From NCBI GenBank assembly GCA_014534415.1, contig JACVRM010000003.1, forward strand, positions 1 through 33,800: a DNA stretch of 33,800 bases, read 5' to 3'. The position numbers and the translations under genes are program-made. Under the pieces are notes generated by a model. That model did not search any database, was not told the origin of the DNA, and worked only from the letters and a program-made list of their open reading frames with translations. Origin of the DNA: Thermoleophilia bacterium. Its GTDB lineage: Bacteria > Actinomycetota > Thermoleophilia > Gaiellales > Gaiellaceae. Positions within the stretch are counted from its first letter, which is position 1. The number at the start of each line of letters is the position of its first letter. Positions 1-9,140 of this stretch are shown one piece after another.

Positions 1-1
1 A

Positions 2-686
2 AACGCCGTCGACCGCGTCTCGTTCGACGTCGAGGCGGGCGAGATCGCCGGCCTGATCGGCCCGAACGGCGCCGGCAAGACGACCGTCTTCAACGTCGTC
101 ACGCGCGTTTACGACGCCGACGGCGGCGACGTCGTCTTCGACGGACAGAGCCTGCTGCGGACGCGGCCGCACCGCGTCGTCCGCGCCGGCGTGGCCCGCA
201 CCTTCCAGACGCTCCAGCTCTTCTCGCGCATGTCGGTGCTCGAAAACGTGCTGGTGGGCACGCACACACGGGCCGGCGTCCTGGCGGAGCGGGCCGCGCG
301 CCGCCGCGCGGCCGCGGCGCTCGACGACGTCGGCCTCGCTCATGTCGAGCGCCGGCCCGCCGAGGCGCTGCCCTACGGGGTGCTCAAGCGCGTCGAGCTG
401 GCCCGGGCGCTCGCCGCCGAGCCGCGCTTGCTGCTCCTCGACGAGCCGGCCGGCGGGCTCAGCCACGAGGAGGTCGACGAGCTCTCCGGCTTGATCCGCC
501 GCCTGCGAGACGAGCGGGGCCTGACGATCCTGCTCGTCGAGCACCACATGAATCTGGTCATGCGCGTCTCCGATAGCGTCCGGGTACTCGATTTCGGCCG
601 TCTGATCGCGCACGGTACGCCCGACGAGGTGCAGCGCGACCCGGCCGTGATCGACGCGTACCTCGGCGTGACGGAGGAGCGAGGCG

Positions 687-703
<17 letters not shown>
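2..703 (+). CDS. livG: Branched-chain amino acid ABC transporter ATPase, LivG type (5' end missing)
   Basis: Cytoplasmic ATP-hydrolysing subunit of a LivFGHMK-type importer for branched-chain amino acids or related amides. The frame is open from base 2, so the start lies outside the window. Visible are the Walker A stretch GPNGAGKT (bases about 59-82), a Q-loop region around ARTFQTLQLF, a signature-like PYGVLKRVELARAL in place of the usual LSGGQ, Walker B LLLLDEPAGGL, and the switch His in LLVEHHM. The C-terminal tail (DFGRLIAHGTPDEVQRDPAVIDAYLG) is typical of LivG. It overlaps livF by 17 bases. The altered signature (PYGVLKR for LSGGQQR) is common in LivG proteins. The substrate is inferred from family and neighbours only. 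Confidence 0.93.
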
Positions 704-1390
<687 letters not shown>

Positions 1391-1391
<1 letters not shown>

Positions 1392-2272
1392 TGCAGGAGC
1401 TGGCTCAGGCGGTCGTCGGCGGGCTCGCCTCCGGTGGCATCTACGCGAGCCTGGCGCTGGCGATCGTCCTGATCTACCGCTCCACCGGCGTCGTCAACTT
1501 CGCGCAGGGCGAGATGGCGACGTTCACGACGTTCGTCTGCTGGTCGCTCCTCCACCACGACGTCTCGAAGTGGCTGGCGTTCGGGCTGACGCTCGCGATC
1601 GCGTTCGCCGGCGGCGTCGCGCTCGAGCGCACGATCGTGCGCCCTGTCGAGCAAGCCTCGCCCGCCGTGGTGGTGATCCTCACCATCGGCCTGCTGGTCG
1701 GCCTCAACGGCCTGACGACCGCGATCTGGTCGGCCGAGGTCAAGGAGTTCCCGAGCGCGTTCCCGGAGCGGAGCGTCGAGGTGGCCGGCGTGCCGGTCAG
1801 CTGGCAGGACATCGGCATCGTCGGCGTGACGCTCGTCGCCGTCGCGGCGCTCGCGGTCTTCTTCCGCTACACGAAGCTCGGGCTCGGACTGCGCGCGGCG
1901 GCCGTCAACCCGGAAGCGAGCCGCCTCGTGGGAGTACGAGTCGGCTGGATGCTCGCGCTCGGGTGGGGGCTCGCCGCCACGCTCGGCGCGCTCTCCGGCA
2001 TCCTCATCGCGCCGATCGTCTCGCTCGAGCCGACGATGATGCAGGGCGTCCTGCTCTACGCGCTCGCGGCGGCCGTTCTGGGCGGGCTCGACAGCCCCGT
2101 CGGCGCCGTCGTCGGCGGGCTCGCGCTCGGCGTGGGCATCAACCTGCTCGGCACGTACGTGGATGCGGTCGACGCGAACCTCGAGCTCGCCGTCGCGCTG
2201 CTCGTGATTCTCGCCGTGCTGCTGGTCAGGCCCTCCGGCCTCCTCGGCCGCCCGGCGGTGAGCCGCGTATGA
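1391..2272 (+). CDS. livH: Branched-chain amino acid ABC transporter permease, LivH type
   Basis: Inner-membrane permease of the LivFGHMK importer. The 293-residue protein is strongly hydrophobic, with roughly eight membrane segments. It starts with the LivH-like AVVGGLASGGIYASLALAIVL and carries the conserved NFAQGEMATF stretch near residues 37-46. A second conserved part lies around residues 175-225 (VGVRVGWMLALGWGLAATLGA and VLGGLDSPVGAVVGG). The GTG start overlaps the livF stop by one base (TAGTG), and the end overlaps livM as ATGA, the usual arrangement for coupled translation of membrane subunits. Confidence 0.94.
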
Positions 2273-3366
2273 GGCGCTACGTCTTCGCCGTCGCGTGGCG
2301 CGTCGCCGCGCTCGCCGCGCTCGCGATCGCGATCCTCGTCCTGCCTCGCTACGTAGGCGTCTTCCGCGCGAACCAGTTCGCACTCGTCGGCATCTTCTTC
2401 ATCGCGCTACTCGGCCTCAACATCGTGACCGGTCACGCGGGGCAGATCTCGCTCGCGCACGGTGCGTTCATGGCGATCGGCGGGTACACGACCGCGATCC
2501 TGGTCTCGGGCGGACCGACGCTCGGCGAGCCGTTGAACCTCTGGCCGAACGCGCTCGAAGGCGGCGTGCGCGACCTCTGGACGATCCCGCTGGCGGGCCT
2601 GGCCGCCGCGCTCGCCGGATTCCTGTTCGCCTTACCGGCGCTTCGCCTCACCGGCCTGTATCTCGCGCTCGCGACGTTCGCCATCGCCGTCGCGACGCCG
2701 GCCGTGCTCGCCAAGCCGGCAGAGATCACCGGCGGCAGCCGCGGCATCCAGCTTTTCGGCCTGCCCGAGCTCAGCGGCAAGGGCTTCGAGCAGGTCGGCT
2801 TCCTCGGACACGACGTTCCGTTCGAGGACTTCGTCTACTACGTGACCTGGCTGATCGCCGCAGCGCTGTTCGCGGCGGCGTGGCTGATGCTGAACGGCCG
2901 GATCGGACGCGCCTTCCGGGCCGTCCGCGACAGCGAGGTCGCGGCCGCCGCGTCCGGCGTCAACCCGGCCGCCTACAAGACGCTCGCCTTCGCTGTGTCC
3001 GCGTTCTACGCAGGCGTGGCCGGCTCGCTCTACGTCATCCTGAACTGGGGCGCTGCGCCGCGCAGCTTCCCGGTGCTGCTGTCGATCCAGCTCCTGATCG
3101 GGCTCGTCGTCGCAGGCCTTGGCTCACTCGGCACACTCGTGCTCGGCGCGCTGTTCATCCAGTTCCTGCCCGAGGCGATCCGCCGGTCGGGCGACCTGGG
3201 GCTGCTTCCTGACGCCCTCCAGCGCTGGGGCGACGAGCCGGGTGCGCCCAACGTCGTCTTCGGCGCGGTGCTGGTGACGCTGGTGTTGCTTCTACCCACG
3301 GGCGCGGCCGGCCTGCCTCGCCGCGCCGCGGCCGCTCTAACAAGTCGGCGGTACTCTCAGTCCTAG
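2269..3366 (+). CDS. livM: Branched-chain amino acid ABC transporter permease, LivM type
   Basis: Second permease subunit, 365 residues. The frame is open far upstream, but the ATG at 2269 in an ATGA overlap with livH is the sensible start (MRRYVFAVAW, then a hydrophobic segment). The LivM hallmark region NIVTGHAGQISLAHGAFMAIGGY lies near residues 48-70. RIGRAFRAVRDSEVAAAASGVN is the cytoplasmic loop that contacts the ATPases. The C-terminal GLGSLGTLVLGALFI and LLLPTGAAGL are also typical. It is followed by a 50-base gap holding a perfect palindrome before the binding-protein gene, so expression of the last gene may be set separately. Confidence 0.94.
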   Translation: MRRYVFAVAWRVAALAALAIAILVLPRYVGVFRANQFALVGIFFIALLGLNIVTGHAGQISLAHGAFMAIGGYTTAILVSGGPTLGEPLNLWPNALEGGVRDLWTIPLAGLAAALAGFLFALPALRLTGLYLALATFAIAVATPAVLAKPAEITGGSRGIQLFGLPELSGKGFEQVGFLGHDVPFEDFVYYVTWLIAAALFAAAWLMLNGRIGRAFRAVRDSEVAAAASGVNPAAYKTLAFAVSAFYAGVAGSLYVILNWGAAPRSFPVLLSIQLLIGLVVAGLGSLGTLVLGALFIQFLPEAIRRSGDLGLLPDALQRWGDEPGAPNVVFGAVLVTLVLLLPTGAAGLPRRAAAALTSRRYSQS

Positions 3367-3371
3367 TCAGC

Positions 3372-3393
3372 GACGGCACCCCGGGGTGCCGTC
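3372..3393. repeat. Perfect 22-bp palindrome between livM and the binding-protein gene
   Basis: The left arm GACGGCACCCC is followed directly by its exact reverse complement, with no mismatch and no spacer. In RNA it can form a 9-bp stem with a CCGG loop. It begins 6 bases after the livM stop and ends 23 bases before the livK start. No T-run follows, so it is not a classical intrinsic terminator. It may be a protein-binding operator, a pause or stability hairpin, or a processing boundary that allows more binding protein than permease to be made. The structure is seen directly; the role is inferred. Confidence 0.8.
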
Positions 3394-3416
3394 AGAACGA
3401 GGAGCTGCCGCACACC

Positions 3417-4670
3417 GTGGACCGGAAGCCGCTCGCTTTGCTTCTCCTCGCCGTCGGCGCGCTCGCTCTTGCGGCGGCCGCGGCCCACGCGCGGCCCGCG
3501 GCCGACCCGGGTGTCACGGACACGACGATTACGATCGGCGGCACCGTGCCGCTGACCGGCAGCTTCTCGAGTGTCGCGGGTGTCGCTCGCGGCGCCGAGG
3601 CGTACTTCAAGTGGCTGAATGCGCAGGGCGGCGTCAACAAGCGCAAGATCCTCTACAAGTACTACGACGACCAGTACAACCCGTCGCTGACCGTCCAGCA
3701 AACGCGGCAGCTGGTTCAGCAGGACAAGGTCTTCGCGATCTTCAACACGGTCGGTACGGAGCACAACCTCGCCATCCGCGGCTTTCTGAACGAGCTGGAT
3801 GTGCCCCACCTCTTCCTGGCCACCGGCCTGACCGCCTGGGGACGGCAGTACAAGGAGTACCCGTGGACGATGGGCTACCTGCCGAGCTACGTCGCCGAGG
3901 GGACCATCTACGGCAAGTACCTGCTCGGCGCCAAGCCGACGGCCAGGGTCGCCATCCTGCACCAGGACGACGACTACGGGAAGGATCTCGTCGCCGGCCT
4001 GCGCAAGGGGCTGGGCCGCAGGGCCGGCCGTATGATCGTCGCGACCGAGACGTACTCGCCCGAGCAGGCCGACGTGCGGAGCGAGATCATCCGCCTCAAG
4101 GCCTCCGGCGCGAACACGCTGATGATCTTCGCCTTCGGCAAGTTCGCCATCCAGTCGTTCGCGTTCGTGCGCGAGACCGGCTGGCGGCCGCTGATCTTCG
4201 TCAACCAGGTTGCGTCGTCGGCCAACGTGATGCTCGTCTCGGGCAGCGCGGGGGAGAACAAGCGCGTCCACGGCGCGCTCACGATCGGCTTCGTCAAGGA
4301 CCCGGCCGACGTACGCTGGAGCTCGGATCGTGGCATGAAGCTGTACTTCCGGATCATGAAGCGCTATCTCCCCCGCGCGAACGCCCGCGACGGCTACCAC
4401 GCCTACGGCATGGCGTCCGCGTTCACGATGGCGGACGCGCTCCGGAGGGCGGGCCGCAACCCGACCCGCGCGTCGCTGATTCGCGCCGCGACGAACCTCA
4501 CGGAGCGCAACAACCCGTTCCTCATGCCCGGCATCGTCGTGCGGACGCGCTCGAACGACCGCTTCCCGATCGCGCAGGCGCAGCTCCAGCGCTTCAGGTA
4601 CTACAAGGCCGGCCGCGACTGGGCGGGGCGCTGGATCCCCTTCGGCAAGCTCGTCACGGCGCGGGGGTAG
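3417..4670 (+). CDS. livK: Branched-chain amino acid ABC transporter substrate-binding protein
   Basis: Secreted periplasmic-binding-protein type I fold (LivJ/LivK, Peripla_BP_6 family), 417 residues. An N-terminal signal peptide is clear: MDRKP, a run of Leu/Ala to about residue 23, then AHA as a likely signal peptidase I site at residues 23-25. There is no lipobox Cys. The mature protein begins with the family pattern ITIGGTVPLTGSF and continues with AYFKWLNAQGGVNKRKI and VAILHQDDDYGKDL. The GTG start is preceded by GAGGAG at a rather long spacing. As the last liv gene it supplies the ligand receptor; which ligand cannot be read from sequence. Confidence 0.93.
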   Translation: MDRKPLALLLLAVGALALAAAAAHARPAADPGVTDTTITIGGTVPLTGSFSSVAGVARGAEAYFKWLNAQGGVNKRKILYKYYDDQYNPSLTVQQTRQLVQQDKVFAIFNTVGTEHNLAIRGFLNELDVPHLFLATGLTAWGRQYKEYPWTMGYLPSYVAEGTIYGKYLLGAKPTARVAILHQDDDYGKDLVAGLRKGLGRRAGRMIVATETYSPEQADVRSEIIRLKASGANTLMIFAFGKFAIQSFAFVRETGWRPLIFVNQVASSANVMLVSGSAGENKRVHGALTIGFVKDPADVRWSSDRGMKLYFRIMKRYLPRANARDGYHAYGMASAFTMADALRRAGRNPTRASLIRAATNLTERNNPFLMPGIVVRTRSNDRFPIAQAQLQRFRYYKAGRDWAGRWIPFGKLVTARG

Positions 4671-4719
4671 CGGTGCTGCCGTCGGCTCTAGCCAGGCGAT
4701 TAGTGGAAGGCGGGCTCGC

Positions 4720-5754
4720 GTGACGGCGACGGGGTCGGAGCTCGAGCGAAACCGCGCTTTCGAGGAGGCGGCCTCCACGGCGCAGTGCTTGCTGGCGAAC
4801 ATCGAGACCGTGGTGCACGGCAAGAGCCAGGAGATCCGACTCGTCCTGGCCGCGCTGGCCTGTGAGGGGCACGTGCTGTTCGAGGACGTGCCCGGGACAG
4901 CCAAGACGGTGCTCGCGCGTGCCATCGCGCAGTCGATCGAGGACGCGACGACGACACGTATCCAGTGCACCCCCGATCTCCAGCCGACCGACGTCATGGG
5001 GCTCTCGATCTACAACCAGAAGGAGCGAGACTTCGAGTTCCGGCCCGGGCCGATCTTCGCCAACGTCGTGCTCGTGGACGAGATCAACCGTGCCATGCCG
5101 AAGACGCAGTCCGCGCTGCTAGAGGCGATGGCCGAGCAGCAGGTGACCGTCGACGGGGTCACCCGCGAGCTGCGCAAGCCGTTCCTCCTGCTCGCGACCG
5201 AGAATCCGATCGAGCACGAGGGCACCTTTCCGCTGCCCGAGGCGCAACTCGACCGGTTCTTCCTCAAGACGGGGCTCGGCTACCCGGACGGCGACGACGA
5301 GCTGCGGATCATCCGCGACCAGCGGGACGGGCACCCGCTCGGACGCCTCGCGTCCGTCGTGTCGATGCAGGAGATCGAGCTGCTCCAGCAGGCCGTGCGC
5401 CGCGTCTACATCGACGACATCATCCAGCGGTGGATCGTCGACCTCGTGCGGGCGACGCGCGAGCTCGATTCGGTCGCGATCGGTGCCTCGGTGCGCGGCA
5501 GCCTGGCGCTGGAGCGTGCGGTTCGTGCGTGGGCGCTCGTCGACGGGCGGGACTACGTGGTTCCCGAGGACGTGCACGAGCTGTTCCTGCCCGTCGTCGC
5601 GCACCGCGTCGTCTTCACGCCGGCGTTTCTCGTCGAGGTGCGCAAGGTCGGCTGGGCGCAAACGATGGAGGAGCTTCGCGGCCGCTGCATGGAGCGGGCG
5701 CCACGGCCGGAAGCCGACGTGCGCGCCGAGGTCGTCCCGATCAGCAGCTCGTAG
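4720..5754 (+). CDS. MoxR-family AAA+ ATPase
   Basis: First gene of a six-gene MoxR/VWA operon. MoxR ATPases act as chaperones that activate or insert cofactors into partner complexes, together with VWA proteins. The 344-residue protein has a Walker A variant EDVPGTAKT (residues 55-63), Walker B VVLVDEINRA (about 116-125), the sensor stretch LLATENPIEHEGTFPLPEAQLDRF and a C-terminal lid domain with SVRGSLALERAVRAWAL. Length and motif order are standard for MoxR. The GTG start has GGAAGG 9 bases upstream. It follows the liv operon by 49 bases; I see no clear promoter there, so read-through is possible. Confidence 0.94.
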   Translation: MTATGSELERNRAFEEAASTAQCLLANIETVVHGKSQEIRLVLAALACEGHVLFEDVPGTAKTVLARAIAQSIEDATTTRIQCTPDLQPTDVMGLSIYNQKERDFEFRPGPIFANVVLVDEINRAMPKTQSALLEAMAEQQVTVDGVTRELRKPFLLLATENPIEHEGTFPLPEAQLDRFFLKTGLGYPDGDDELRIIRDQRDGHPLGRLASVVSMQEIELLQQAVRRVYIDDIIQRWIVDLVRATRELDSVAIGASVRGSLALERAVRAWALVDGRDYVVPEDVHELFLPVVAHRVVFTPAFLVEVRKVGWAQTMEELRGRCMERAPRPEADVRAEVVPISSS

Positions 5755-5762
5755 GGAGCGTC

Positions 5763-6713
5763 GTGGCGCAGTACGCGCTGACGTTCCCGCTCGTGCCGCG
5801 GCGCCGGCTGGTCGGCCTCGCGTTCGGCGCTATGCGGAGCGTCCGGCGCGGCCGCGGCTTCGACGTCGCCGGGTCGCGGCCGTACCGCCCGGGCGACGAC
5901 ATGCGCGCCATCGACTGGGGAGCGTCGGCGCGCCTCTCGGCGGCGCGCGGCGCCGACGAGTTCCTCGTACGGGAGCGGTTCGCCGAGGAGGCACCGCGCG
6001 TCGTGATCGTCTGCGACCGACGGCCGGAGATGGCGCTCTTCCCGCCCGGCTTCCCGTGGCTCTCGAAGCCGGCGGCGATGCGCGAGATCGGGACGCTGAT
6101 CGCCGACTCGGCGCTCAAGGCGCGCGGCCTGGTCGGCTACCTGGACTACGCGTGCGTCGAGCATCCGGATCCCGCGCTGCGCACCGAGGCACCGTTCTGG
6201 CGGCCGCCGGCCAGCCAGCACGAGCACTGGCGGCTCAAGGAGAGCCACCTGCTCTTCCCGTACTTCCACGCGCCGCGCGACAACCTGACGCGCGCGTTCC
6301 GTTACCTGACCGAGCTGAAGCGCCACCTGCCGGCGGGCAGCTTCGTGTTCGTCCTGTCCGACTTCATCGAGATGCCGGCGATCGAGGTGTGGACGGAGAC
6401 GCTGGAGCTGCCGTGGGACATCGTCCCGGTCGTCGTCCAGGATCGCATCTGGGAGCAGAGCTTCCCGAGCGTCGCCGGGGTCGTCTTGCCGCTCGCCGAT
6501 CCGGCGACCGGCCGCATCGTGTCGGTGCGTCTCACGCGGCGCGAAGGCGAGTCGCGGCGCCGCGCGCACGAGGCGCGGCTCGAGCGGCTGCTCGACGACT
6601 TCGAGAGCCTCGATCTCCAGCCTGTCGTCGTGTCGACGACGGAGCCGGACGACATCCTGCGCTCGTTCCTCGCGTGGGCGGAAGAGCGCACAGCGGTGCT
6701 GGCGCGAGTATGA
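5763..6713 (+). CDS. DUF58 domain protein of the MoxR operon
   Basis: DUF58 proteins are regular neighbours of MoxR and often have a degenerate VWA-like fold. The 316-residue product carries the DUF58 signature SRPYRPGDDMRAIDWGASAR (residues 38-57), followed by a VWA-like beta strand (VVIVCDRRPEM) and later FVFVLSDFIEM. No N-terminal membrane segment is seen, unlike many DUF58 proteins, so it is likely cytoplasmic. The frame is open well upstream, but GTG at 5763 lies 8 bases after the moxR stop and is preceded by AGGGAG, which decides the start. It ends in an ATGA overlap with the next gene. Confidence 0.9.
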   Translation: MAQYALTFPLVPRRRLVGLAFGAMRSVRRGRGFDVAGSRPYRPGDDMRAIDWGASARLSAARGADEFLVRERFAEEAPRVVIVCDRRPEMALFPPGFPWLSKPAAMREIGTLIADSALKARGLVGYLDYACVEHPDPALRTEAPFWRPPASQHEHWRLKESHLLFPYFHAPRDNLTRAFRYLTELKRHLPAGSFVFVLSDFIEMPAIEVWTETLELPWDIVPVVVQDRIWEQSFPSVAGVVLPLADPATGRIVSVRLTRREGESRRRAHEARLERLLDDFESLDLQPVVVSTTEPDDILRSFLAWAEERTAVLARV

Positions 6714-7630
6714 CGCTCGCGCCGCGCCGGCCGCTCTTGGCGCTGGGCGTGACCGCGGCCGTCGCGCTCGTCGTGCTCATGGTCGCCGTGCGGCAGGGCT
6801 GGTGGGACGAAGAGCCGATCGTCGCGACCGACGAACGGATCTCCGTGAGCGCGGTCGTTACGCCTCGGTCCCACATGTTCGGCGATCCGCTAACCGCCCG
6901 GCTCGAGCTCGTCTTCAGCCGGACGTTCATCGCGCCGGCGACCGTTCGCGTACGCGCGCGCTTCCGGCCGTTCCGCGTCGAGCAGCTCGCCCGCTCGCGT
7001 TCGGATCACGGCGACTCGACGCGGCTCTCGTTCGTCTACAGGCTCTCGTGCCTGACCGCCGAGTGCCTGGCGGCCGGCGCCCAGCGGACGTTCGAGTTTC
7101 CCGCCGCCGTGGTCGCGTACGCGCTGCCCGGCTTCGGCGGGCCGACGAGCGAGGAAGTGCAATGGCCGACGGTAACGGCTGCGTCCCGCATGAGCGAGGC
7201 GGACACCGAGCAGCCGAGCCTGCGGGCCACGCTGCGTCCCCTCCCCGAGGCGACGTACCGCGTCGATCCGGGCGTCGTCGGGGCGCTCGCGCTCGCGGGC
7301 GCCCTCCTGCTCGTGCTCGTCGCGACGGCGCTCGTCGTGCCGCAACTGCCGCGCGCGCTCGGCATACGGCGGCCGGCGTGGCTACGCCGCCAGGCACGCC
7401 CGCTCACGCCGCTCGCGCACGCGCTCGTCCGCCTGCGGGCTGCGTCGGCGAACGGCGGCGGCGACGAGCGACGCGCGCTCGAGAACCTGGCGCTGGAGCT
7501 GTCGCGCACGGGTCGTGACGACCTGGCGCGAAGCGCCCGGCGGCTCGCGTGGTCGCCCGGCCGGCCGGGCGGCGCAGCGCTGGGCGACCTGTCGGTGGCG
7601 GTCGAGCGCGTCGTGGAGGAGACGCGGTGA
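6710..7630 (+). CDS. Membrane protein of the MoxR/VWA operon, possibly BatD-like
   Basis: I do not recognise a named family with certainty. The 306-residue protein has a membrane segment at about residues 9-28 and an extracytoplasmic part of about 160 residues rich in beta strands (ISVSAVVTPRSHMFGDPLTARLEL). Cys114 and Cys119 are close enough to form a disulphide. A second membrane segment spans about 189-212, followed by a cytoplasmic tail of about 95 residues. Topology and position between DUF58 and VWA genes resemble the BatD-like partners of MoxR systems, which is inference. It overlaps both neighbours by 4 bases (ATGA and GTGA). Confidence 0.85.
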   Translation: MTLAPRRPLLALGVTAAVALVVLMVAVRQGWWDEEPIVATDERISVSAVVTPRSHMFGDPLTARLELVFSRTFIAPATVRVRARFRPFRVEQLARSRSDHGDSTRLSFVYRLSCLTAECLAAGAQRTFEFPAAVVAYALPGFGGPTSEEVQWPTVTAASRMSEADTEQPSLRATLRPLPEATYRVDPGVVGALALAGALLLVLVATALVVPQLPRALGIRRPAWLRRQARPLTPLAHALVRLRAASANGGGDERRALENLALELSRTGRDDLARSARRLAWSPGRPGGAALGDLSVAVERVVEETR

Positions 7631-8508
7631 GACTGCGGCCGATCCGGGGCAGAGGTCGGCGGGCGATCCCTCTCGCCGACGCGGTCGAGCTGCGCGCGCA
7701 GGTTCGCCGCACGCTTGCGGTCCGCATCGTGCTGGGCATGCTGGCGGCTGCGGCGCTCGCCGGCGCACTCGTCGTGTCGCGCCAGGCGCGTCCCGAGCAG
7801 ACGCATCTCTTCGGCGGCCATCAGAGCGGCGTGCTCGTCGTCGACCTATCGGCAAGCGTCGGCATCACGCCGCACGCGCGCATCGGCCGCGCGTTTCGGC
7901 AGCTCGTCGGCGCGCGGAGCTCGTTCGGACTCGTCTTCTTCTCGGACGTCGCGTACGAGGCGCTGCCGCCCGGGACGCGGTGGACGGAATTGCAGCCGCT
8001 GCTGCGGTTCTTCACCGCGCGGCCCTCGCGGCCGCGCGACGAGCGCCGCGTGCCGAGACGGCCCCGGCGCCTCGGGAACAACCCGTGGAGCGGCCTGCGC
8101 GGCGGTACGCGGATCTCGACGGGGCTCGCGCTTGCCCGGGAGATTCTCCGCCGCGACGGCGTCACGGAGGCCGGCGTACTGCTCGTGAGCGACCTCGACA
8201 ACTCGCCGTTCGACAGGTCCGCCCTGGCCCGCACGCTCGCCGATTACGAGCGTGAGAGCGTTCCGCTGCGCGTCCTCGGGCTGAGTCCCTCCCGTGACGA
8301 CGTGGAGTTCTTCGAGCGCGTCGTCGGCGAGCACGCCCTCGTGTCGACGCCCGAGCTCGCGCCGCGCTCCAACGGCCGCGAGGCCGCCGTCAGGACGTCG
8401 GCCGCGTTCCCGGCCGCTCTCGTGACGGCGGCCGTCGTACTGCTGCTCGCGCTCGCGGCCAACGAGCACTGGTCGGCGCGGCTGCGCTGGAAGGGCGGGC
8501 CCGCGTGA
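7627..8508 (+). CDS. Membrane-anchored VWA domain protein (first of two)
   Basis: 293 residues: short basic N-terminus, a membrane segment at about residues 31-51, a von Willebrand A domain, and a C-terminal membrane segment near 262-281. The metal-ion-dependent adhesion site is visible as VVDLSASVG (D73, S75, S77), with GGTRIST supplying the threonine and VSDLDNS the later aspartate. The insert PSRPRDERRVPRRPRRLG before the MIDAS Thr is very basic and not typical of the domain. The GTG start sits in a GTGA overlap with the preceding gene. VWA proteins of this kind are likely clients or partners of MoxR at the membrane. Confidence 0.9.
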   Translation: MRLRPIRGRGRRAIPLADAVELRAQVRRTLAVRIVLGMLAAAALAGALVVSRQARPEQTHLFGGHQSGVLVVDLSASVGITPHARIGRAFRQLVGARSSFGLVFFSDVAYEALPPGTRWTELQPLLRFFTARPSRPRDERRVPRRPRRLGNNPWSGLRGGTRISTGLALAREILRRDGVTEAGVLLVSDLDNSPFDRSALARTLADYERESVPLRVLGLSPSRDDVEFFERVVGEHALVSTPELAPRSNGREAAVRTSAAFPAALVTAAVVLLLALAANEHWSARLRWKGGPA

Positions 8509-9140
8509 GCCGGGCGTCGCGCGCCGCCATGCTCGCCGGCGCGGTGGCCGCGCTCGCTGGCGCTGCCGTGCTCGCGCTCGTCGAGCTGGATGCGCGCGCC
8601 TGGAGCCGAGCGATGCGCCACGACGACGTCCGCTTCCAGGTTGCGCCGCGCGCTGCCACGTGGCAGGCGCGCGAGCGCGTCCCGCTCGGGCTGGCGCGCA
8701 AGGCGTTGGCGATCGAGGACGATGTCGCGATCCGCCGCGCTCTCCGGCTCTTCCAGCTCGCCCGTACTCGCGTGACGGGCTTCCAGCGAACGCAGGAGCA
8801 GGGCGCGACGCGCATCCGCGCGCACATCACGCTGTCGCAGCTCGTGCGCGAGGAGCGCGACCCGGCGCGGCGCGGCATGGCCGCGAACCTCCTCGCGCTG
8901 CTCACGTTCGACGAAGCTGTGGACGACCAGCGCAGCGCGACCTCCCTGCTGCGCCGCAGCGTCGGGGAGCTGCGGCGCGCGATCGCGCTCGACCCCGGCA
9001 ACGAGGAGGCGAAGTTCAACCTCGAGCTGATGCTCCGGCTGTCGCAGCGGGGAGCACGGCGCGAGCGCGAGCGGCTGGGCGTGTTCGGCGGGGGCGAGGG
9101 CGCCGGCGCGGGGGTCAGCGCTCCGGGGCGCGGCTACTGA
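8505..9140 (+). CDS. Membrane-anchored TPR-like protein of the MoxR/VWA operon
   Basis: A 211-residue protein with an N-terminal membrane segment (about residues 8-26), an alpha-helical middle, and one recognisable TPR-like repeat near residues 155-180 (LRRAIALDPGNEEAKFNLELML). The tail is Gly-rich (GGGEGAGAGVSAPGRGY). In MoxR/Bat operons a TPR protein (BatC/BatE class) commonly lies between VWA genes, and this fits by position. It overlaps the upstream gene by 4 bases (GTGA) and the downstream gene by one (TGATG). Precise function unknown. Confidence 0.88.
   Translation: MSRASRAAMLAGAVAALAGAAVLALVELDARAWSRAMRHDDVRFQVAPRAATWQARERVPLGLARKALAIEDDVAIRRALRLFQLARTRVTGFQRTQEQGATRIRAHITLSQLVREERDPARRGMAANLLALLTFDEAVDDQRSATSLLRRSVGELRRAIALDPGNEEAKFNLELMLRLSQRGARRERERLGVFGGGEGAGAGVSAPGRGY

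Noticed and set aside
3363..4997. 544-codon open frame antisense to the binding-protein and moxR genes
   Set aside because: It crosses two clear genes and a gap, has Arg/Ala/Val-rich composition and no recognisable motif.
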